A stretch of 57,384 bases of DNA from Clostridiales bacterium (GTDB taxonomy: Bacteria > Bacillota > Clostridia > Peptostreptococcales > Anaerovoracaceae), in contig JAAZCE010000029.1 in NCBI GenBank assembly GCA_012513435.1, positions 1 through 57,384 of the forward strand. Reading direction: 5' to 3'. Under the pieces are notes generated by a model. It searched no databases and had not been told where the DNA came from. It saw nothing but the letters and a program-made list of their open reading frames with translations. Shown here in pieces: positions 53,999 to 57,384 of the stretch. Position 1 is the stretch's first letter, and every line of letters starts with the position of its first letter. A program made the position numbers and the translations under genes.

Positions 53999-54310
53999 TT
54001 ACTCTACTTCTTCGTTTATTTCCTTCAGAATGACATTTGAAAAATTATCGTCGCATAAAGCAAAAACGCTTCTTCCTTCCGCTCCTATTGCGTGTGAAAG
54101 CTCTTCACTCATTCCGTATTTCACATAAGGCACATCATGCTTCCTGATTTCTTTCAGTATCTTCTTTTGGCTGTTCTCCGAAATATCCTCTGCCAATATC
54201 ACCAACCGCACTTTGCCCTTTATCATTGCAAAGGTGCAGGTGTTGACTCCGCTAAGCAGATTTCCGGACTTCTTGGCGAAGCCTAAATAGCTAATTACCT
54301 TTTTCTTCAT
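53999..54310 (-). CDS. ylxQ: YlxQ, L7Ae-type RNA-binding protein
   Basis: 103 residues from the ATG at 54310 (MKKKVISYLGFAKKSGNLLS). The upstream open frame lies inside ylxR and is rejected. L7Ae/L30e fold: LGFAKKSGNLLSG, VRLVILAEDISENSQKKI and VPYVKYGMSEELSHAIG. RNA-binding partner of unknown detailed role, conserved between nusA and infB. It overlaps ylxR by 20 bases. Confidence 0.92.
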   Translation of the reverse strand: MKKKVISYLGFAKKSGNLLSGVNTCTFAMIKGKVRLVILAEDISENSQKKILKEIRKHDVPYVKYGMSEELSHAIGAEGRSVFALCDDNFSNVILKEINEEVE

Positions 54311-54581
54311 ATTCGGCCAACTCCCCGAAAATATTATCAATATCTTCCTGTGAAAGCTCAACTTCAAGGCTTCTTTGAACAGCGCGCCGTTTCTTTGCCT
54401 TTTCCATACATTCTCTGTCAAGGCAAATATACACGCCGCGACCCTTAGCCTTCCCTGTAGTGTCCAGGGTAAGGCTCCCTTCATAATATGCTATTCGCAC
54501 CATGCTGCCTTTTGGCTTTGACTCCATGCAACCGATACATCTTCTCATTGGAGTGTTTTTATTCTTCGATTTGTTCTTCAA
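54291..54581 (-). CDS. ylxR: YlxR (RNase P modulator/nucleic-acid-binding) family protein
   Basis: About 96 residues. The core PMRRCIGCMESKPKGSMVRI and GRGVYICLDRECMEKA is typical; the paired Cys residues may bind metal. I place the start at a TTG (54581) because AGAGG lies six bases upstream and relatives begin just before the PMRRC motif; an ATG at 54608 with a poorer site is the alternative. It overlaps the nusA 3' end. Homologues have been linked to RNase P control. Confidence 0.88.
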   Translation of the reverse strand: MKNKSKNKNTPMRRCIGCMESKPKGSMVRIAYYEGSLTLDTTGKAKGRGVYICLDRECMEKAKKRRAVQRSLEVELSQEDIDNIFGELAEYEEKGN

Positions 54582-55680
54582 TTCCGTCCTCTTCTTCGTA
54601 CTCCTCATACTCTTCGTATTCTTCAAAATCCTCTGCTTCTCCATCACCGAAGTACTGCGTATGACTCTTTATGTCTATCTTCCAGCCGCACAGCTTTGCT
54701 GCAAGCCTAACATTTTGTCCTTCCTTGCCTATAGCCAGAGAAAGCTGATAGTCGGGCACAACCACTGTGGCTGACTTTTCATCATCTGCAGTTATTACTT
54801 CCTCAACCTTGGCAGGGCTCAATACATTACTGATAAGTACATTAGGATCCTCATCCCATGTGGTTATATCTATCTTTTCACCGAAAAGTTCATCTACCAC
54901 GTTCTTGACTCTCATGCCGCCTGTTCCCACACATGCACCTACAGGGTCCACGTTTTCATCATCTGTGTATACGGCTATCTTGGTTCTTGAGCCTGCTTCT
55001 CTGGCAATGCTCTTGATTACCACCGTACCGTCTTCAATTTCGGGAACCTCCAGCTCAAAAAGCTTTTCCACAAAGCCCGGATGGGTTCTGGAAAGGAAAA
55101 CCTGCGGGCCCTTGGTACTCTTCCTTACGTCCATAATATATGCTTTTATCCTGTCGTTTACCCTATATCTTTCTCCGTAGGCTCTCTCGCTGGCAACGAG
55201 AATGCCTTCGGTATTGCCCATATTTACGAATATAGTCTCATTGCTTATTCTCTGTACAACACCTGTAATGAGATCTCCTTGTCTGCTGATGTAGTTATCA
55301 AATACCATTCCGCGCTCAGCTTCTCTGATTCTCTGAACTACTACCTGCTTGGCTGTCTGTGCTGCTATTCTTCCGAAATCCTTAGGCGTAACCTGATATT
55401 CCACGGCATCGCCTACCTGATATCTGGGATCTATTTCCAGAGCTTCCTCCAGAGATATCTCGGTGAACTCATCCTCCACCTCCTCAACTACATCTCTCCT
55501 CATTAAAACATCGACATCACCTGTCTCGTTGTCGATACTTACTCTCACGTTCTGTGATGTCCCGTAGTTTTTCTTATAGGCAGATACCAGTGCTGATTCA
55601 ATAGCCTCCAAAAGCACATCCTTGGATATGCCCTTTTCCTTTACGAGATCATCAATTGCGCTAATAAAATCATTGTTCAT
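54559..55680 (-). CDS. nusA: Transcription termination/antitermination protein NusA
   Basis: 373 residues. The N-terminal RNA-polymerase-binding domain (1-125), an S1 domain (ITGVVQRISNETIFVNMGNT) and two KH domains (DPVGACVGTGGMRVKNVVDE and SLAIGKEGQNVRLAAKL) are all visible. The very acidic tail (residues about 350-373, repeated EEYEEY) is unusual in length but not unprecedented. It modulates pausing and termination. Second gene of the operon. Confidence 0.97.
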   Translation of the reverse strand: MNNDFISAIDDLVKEKGISKDVLLEAIESALVSAYKKNYGTSQNVRVSIDNETGDVDVLMRRDVVEEVEDEFTEISLEEALEIDPRYQVGDAVEYQVTPKDFGRIAAQTAKQVVVQRIREAERGMVFDNYISRQGDLITGVVQRISNETIFVNMGNTEGILVASERAYGERYRVNDRIKAYIMDVRKSTKGPQVFLSRTHPGFVEKLFELEVPEIEDGTVVIKSIAREAGSRTKIAVYTDDENVDPVGACVGTGGMRVKNVVDELFGEKIDITTWDEDPNVLISNVLSPAKVEEVITADDEKSATVVVPDYQLSLAIGKEGQNVRLAAKLCGWKIDIKSHTQYFGDGEAEDFEEYEEYEEYEEEDGIEEQIEE

Positions 55681-55701
55681 AGCTTTCCAACTTCCTCCTG
55701 T

Positions 55702-56175
55702 CTAAAACGTTGCTGCCAACTTAGCCTTGGCAATTTCTGATAGTTCCAGTACCCATTCTTTATTGTCATAGTCTGTGACCTTGATAGTATCTCCCGTCAA
55801 CTCTCCCAAAACACCTTGAATGTTTTTCGTTCCATCTTTTCCTTTATAAAGGCTTATTTCCACTTCGCTTCCAGCATACCTTGTATAGTGTTCATGCCTT
55901 AGAAGCGGTCGGTCCATTCCCGGCGACGAAACCTCAAGGTAATAATTCTGCTCGATGGGATCTTCTTCATCAAGCCTCTCACTTAGGTATCGGCTAACCT
56001 TTTCACAGTCATCTGTTCCGATATAACCCTCGCCCTTCGACCTGTCTATATAGACACGCAGAAACCAGTCCTTTCCTTCCTTCAAGAATTCAGATGAATA
56101 CAGCTCGTATCCTTCACTTTCCAGAAATTCCGAGAGCAGTTCTGCTGTTATTTCTGTTATTTTCTTTCTTCCCAT
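55702..56175 (-). CDS. rimP: Ribosome maturation factor RimP
   Basis: 157 residues from the ATG at 56175 (AAAGGAG five bases upstream). An upstream in-frame ATG lies on the leader hairpin and is rejected. Family motifs: GYELYSSEFLKEGKDWFLRV, YIDRSKGEGYIGTDDCEKVS and YYLEVSSPGMDRPLLRHEHY. It assists 30S assembly. First gene after the promoter at 56255-56283. Confidence 0.95.
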   Translation of the reverse strand: MGRKKITEITAELLSEFLESEGYELYSSEFLKEGKDWFLRVYIDRSKGEGYIGTDDCEKVSRYLSERLDEEDPIEQNYYLEVSSPGMDRPLLRHEHYTRYAGSEVEISLYKGKDGTKNIQGVLGELTGDTIKVTDYDNKEWVLELSEIAKAKLAATF

Positions 56176-56203
56176 AGTCGCTCCTTTACCCAAGTCATAA
56201 AAT

Positions 56204-56228
56204 AAGAGTGGGTTTTCCACCCACTCTT
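56204..56228 (-). terminator. Leader hairpin ahead of rimP (terminator or attenuator)
   Basis: AAGAGTGGGT pairs exactly with ACCCACTCTT around a 5-base loop. On the minus strand ATTTTAT follows, a weak T-run. It lies after the rimP promoter, so it is in the rimP-nusA leader and may also end polC transcripts. Confidence 0.6.
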
Positions 56229-56254
56229 GCTAAATCGACTAGTATTACACTGTC

Positions 56255-56283
56255 ATAATATCACATAAGTATTGTAATTGCAA
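56255..56283 (-). promoter_or_regulatory. Promoter of the rimP-nusA-infB operon
   Basis: TTGCAA (56283-56278) and TATTAT (56260-56255) on the minus strand, 17 bp apart, located between polC and rimP. Confidence 0.7.
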
Positions 56284-56298
56284 GCAATATGTACACAT

Positions 56299-57384
56299 TT
56301 AAAAAAGACTTATCTGTGCTGTTTCCGGCAGTCCTTCAAGGACTCCGTGGTCCCGCAGTTCATCTATTGAGCTTTTGTTTATCTTCCCTCGGTCGCTTAT
56401 GTCTTCCACGGTCTCGTAGGGTCTCCTGTTGTATTCCTCCACGAAACTCTGAGCCGCACCGTCTCCTATCCCCGGTATTACCACAAAGGGTAGCAGTACC
56501 TTGCCTTCATAAGATAAAAACCTCAGAGAATCAGAAATTCCCAAACGTGCTGGAGCGAATTCATAGCCTCGGCAACACATTTCGTAGGCAACCTCCAGAA
56601 CGGAAATCTCGTCCTCCTCCTTCTTGGTGGCATCGTTGCCCTTCTTAATGATTCCATCCATGCGGGCTTCAATGGCCGCCTTGCCCTTTATCATAGTCCT
56701 GGCGTCGAAGTTGGCTGCTTTGGCAGTAAAGTAAACTGCGTAAAACTCAACAGGATGGTAAACCTTGTAGTACGCTATTCTGTTGGACATCATCACGTAG
56801 GCTACTGCATGAGCCCTTGGGAACATATACTGTATTTTCTTACATGAGTTTATATACCAGTCGGGAACATTCTTTTCCCTCATAAGAAGCTCCTGCTCCT
56901 CGCTCAGTCCCTTACCCTTACGAACCTTTTCCATAATGGTAAAGGCATCCTTATTTGGAACTCCCTTAAGTCGCAGGTAGTTCATAATGTCATCTCTCGT
57001 AGAAATGGCATCCTTCATAGTGGCCGTTCCGTTTATTATAAGCTCCTGGGCGTTGCCTAGCCATACATCTGTACCGTGCGAAAAACCGGATATTCGTACA
57101 AGGTCCGCAAAAGCCTTAGGCTTGGTATCGTCCAGCATCTGGCGGACAAATTTAGTCCCGAATTCCGGTACACCATAGCTTCCGTGGGTAAACCTGTACT
57201 TTTCTTCCTTTATATCAAGACCTTCCACTCCATTGAATATGCTCATGACCTTCTCGTCCCTTATAGGTACCGCCAGCGGGTCTACTCCCGTCATATCCTG
57301 AAGCTGACGTATCATGGAAGGGGCATCATGTCCCAGAATATCCAGCTTCAAAAGGTTCTGGTCTATTGAATGATAGTCAAAATG
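56299..57384 (-). CDS. polC: DNA polymerase III, PolC type, C-terminal part (runs off the right edge)
   Basis: The last 362 residues; the frame is open to the window edge (HFDYHSIDQNLLKLDILGHD is the first visible stretch). It includes the part of the palm and fingers with LLKLDILGHDAPSMIRQLQD, then FSHGTDVWLGNAQELI and SNRIAYYKVYHPVEFYAVYF, and ends in helix-hairpin-helix-like sequence (VIPGIGDGAAQSFVEEYNRR). PolC is the main replicative polymerase of low-GC Gram-positives. It directly precedes rimP, as in other Clostridia. Confidence 0.95.
   Translation of the reverse strand, partial: HFDYHSIDQNLLKLDILGHDAPSMIRQLQDMTGVDPLAVPIRDEKVMSIFNGVEGLDIKEEKYRFTHGSYGVPEFGTKFVRQMLDDTKPKAFADLVRISGFSHGTDVWLGNAQELIINGTATMKDAISTRDDIMNYLRLKGVPNKDAFTIMEKVRKGKGLSEEQELLMREKNVPDWYINSCKKIQYMFPRAHAVAYVMMSNRIAYYKVYHPVEFYAVYFTAKAANFDARTMIKGKAAIEARMDGIIKKGNDATKKEEDEISVLEVAYEMCCRGYEFAPARLGISDSLRFLSYEGKVLLPFVVIPGIGDGAAQSFVEEYNRRPYETVEDISDRGKINKSSIDELRDHGVLEGLPETAQISLF

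Noticed and set aside
54311-54484. N-terminal extension of ylxQ
   Set aside because: The added 58 residues are ylxR in another frame and have no L7Ae-type sequence.
1-57384. CRISPR array, prophage or rRNA operon
   Set aside because: No regularly spaced direct repeats of CRISPR type, no phage structural or integrase genes and no rRNA sequence were seen.

Overview
The window looks like chromosome from an anaerobic Gram-positive of class Clostridia. PolC-type DNA polymerase III, the order polC-rimP-nusA-ylxR-ylxQ-infB-rbfA-nrnA-truB-ribF, a CIRCE-controlled hrcA-grpE-dnaK-dnaJ operon, AddA, a cofactor-independent phosphoglycerate mutase and strong AGGAGG ribosome sites all point that way. Acyl-CoA and amino-acid genes at the left edge suggest an amino-acid fermenter (an Anaerovoracaceae-like relative is a guess). 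No prophage, CRISPR array, rRNA or intact insertion sequence was seen.

Layout. 1-3.3 kb (minus): acyl-CoA dehydrogenase (cut by the edge), two CaiB/BaiF CoA-transferases and a hot-dog protein resembling beta-aminoacyl-CoA ammonia-lyases. Together they read as a pathway that activates, deaminates and reduces a beta-amino acid. 3.5-8.4 kb: mtaB, a peptidase M23-polysaccharide deacetylase fusion, rsmE and prmA. 8.5-17 kb: two OmpR-type two-component systems, each behind an 11-bp-phased repeat. Between them lies a minus-strand unit of a sodium:solute symporter, an ECF-sigma-like protein with a membrane tail, and a membrane protein with a degenerate Mrr-like domain. 17-19.3 kb: an ABC exporter whose permease is cut by one in-frame stop. 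19.5-23.8 kb: a second symporter with a small partner, and a MATE pump divergent from its likely MerR regulator. 23.8-28.5 kb: the heat-shock operon. 28.9-38.3 kb: a DUF975-CmpB membrane fusion, addA, gpmI, pnp and rpsO.

38.4-44.5 kb holds the most unusual metabolic unit: tetR, a glutamate-semialdehyde-aminomutase-like aminotransferase, a class II aldolase with a long C-terminal extension, an FGGY sugar kinase and an MFS transporter, all on the minus strand and tightly spaced. I do not recognise this combination as a described pathway. 44.6-47.9 kb is sparse: a candidate small RNA with promoter and terminator, tRNA-Pro(CGG), a possible mobile-element remnant, a SulP transporter, a 16-bp copy of the tRNA 3' end 2.4 kb away, and several large hairpins. 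47.9-57.4 kb is the translation/transcription housekeeping operon with polC upstream. Its IF-2 has Ala where the P-loop Asp is normally found.

Motifs, dyads, promoters and terminators were read directly from the sequence. Family assignments rest on recognised motifs, not on searches. Substrates of the metabolic clusters are inference.
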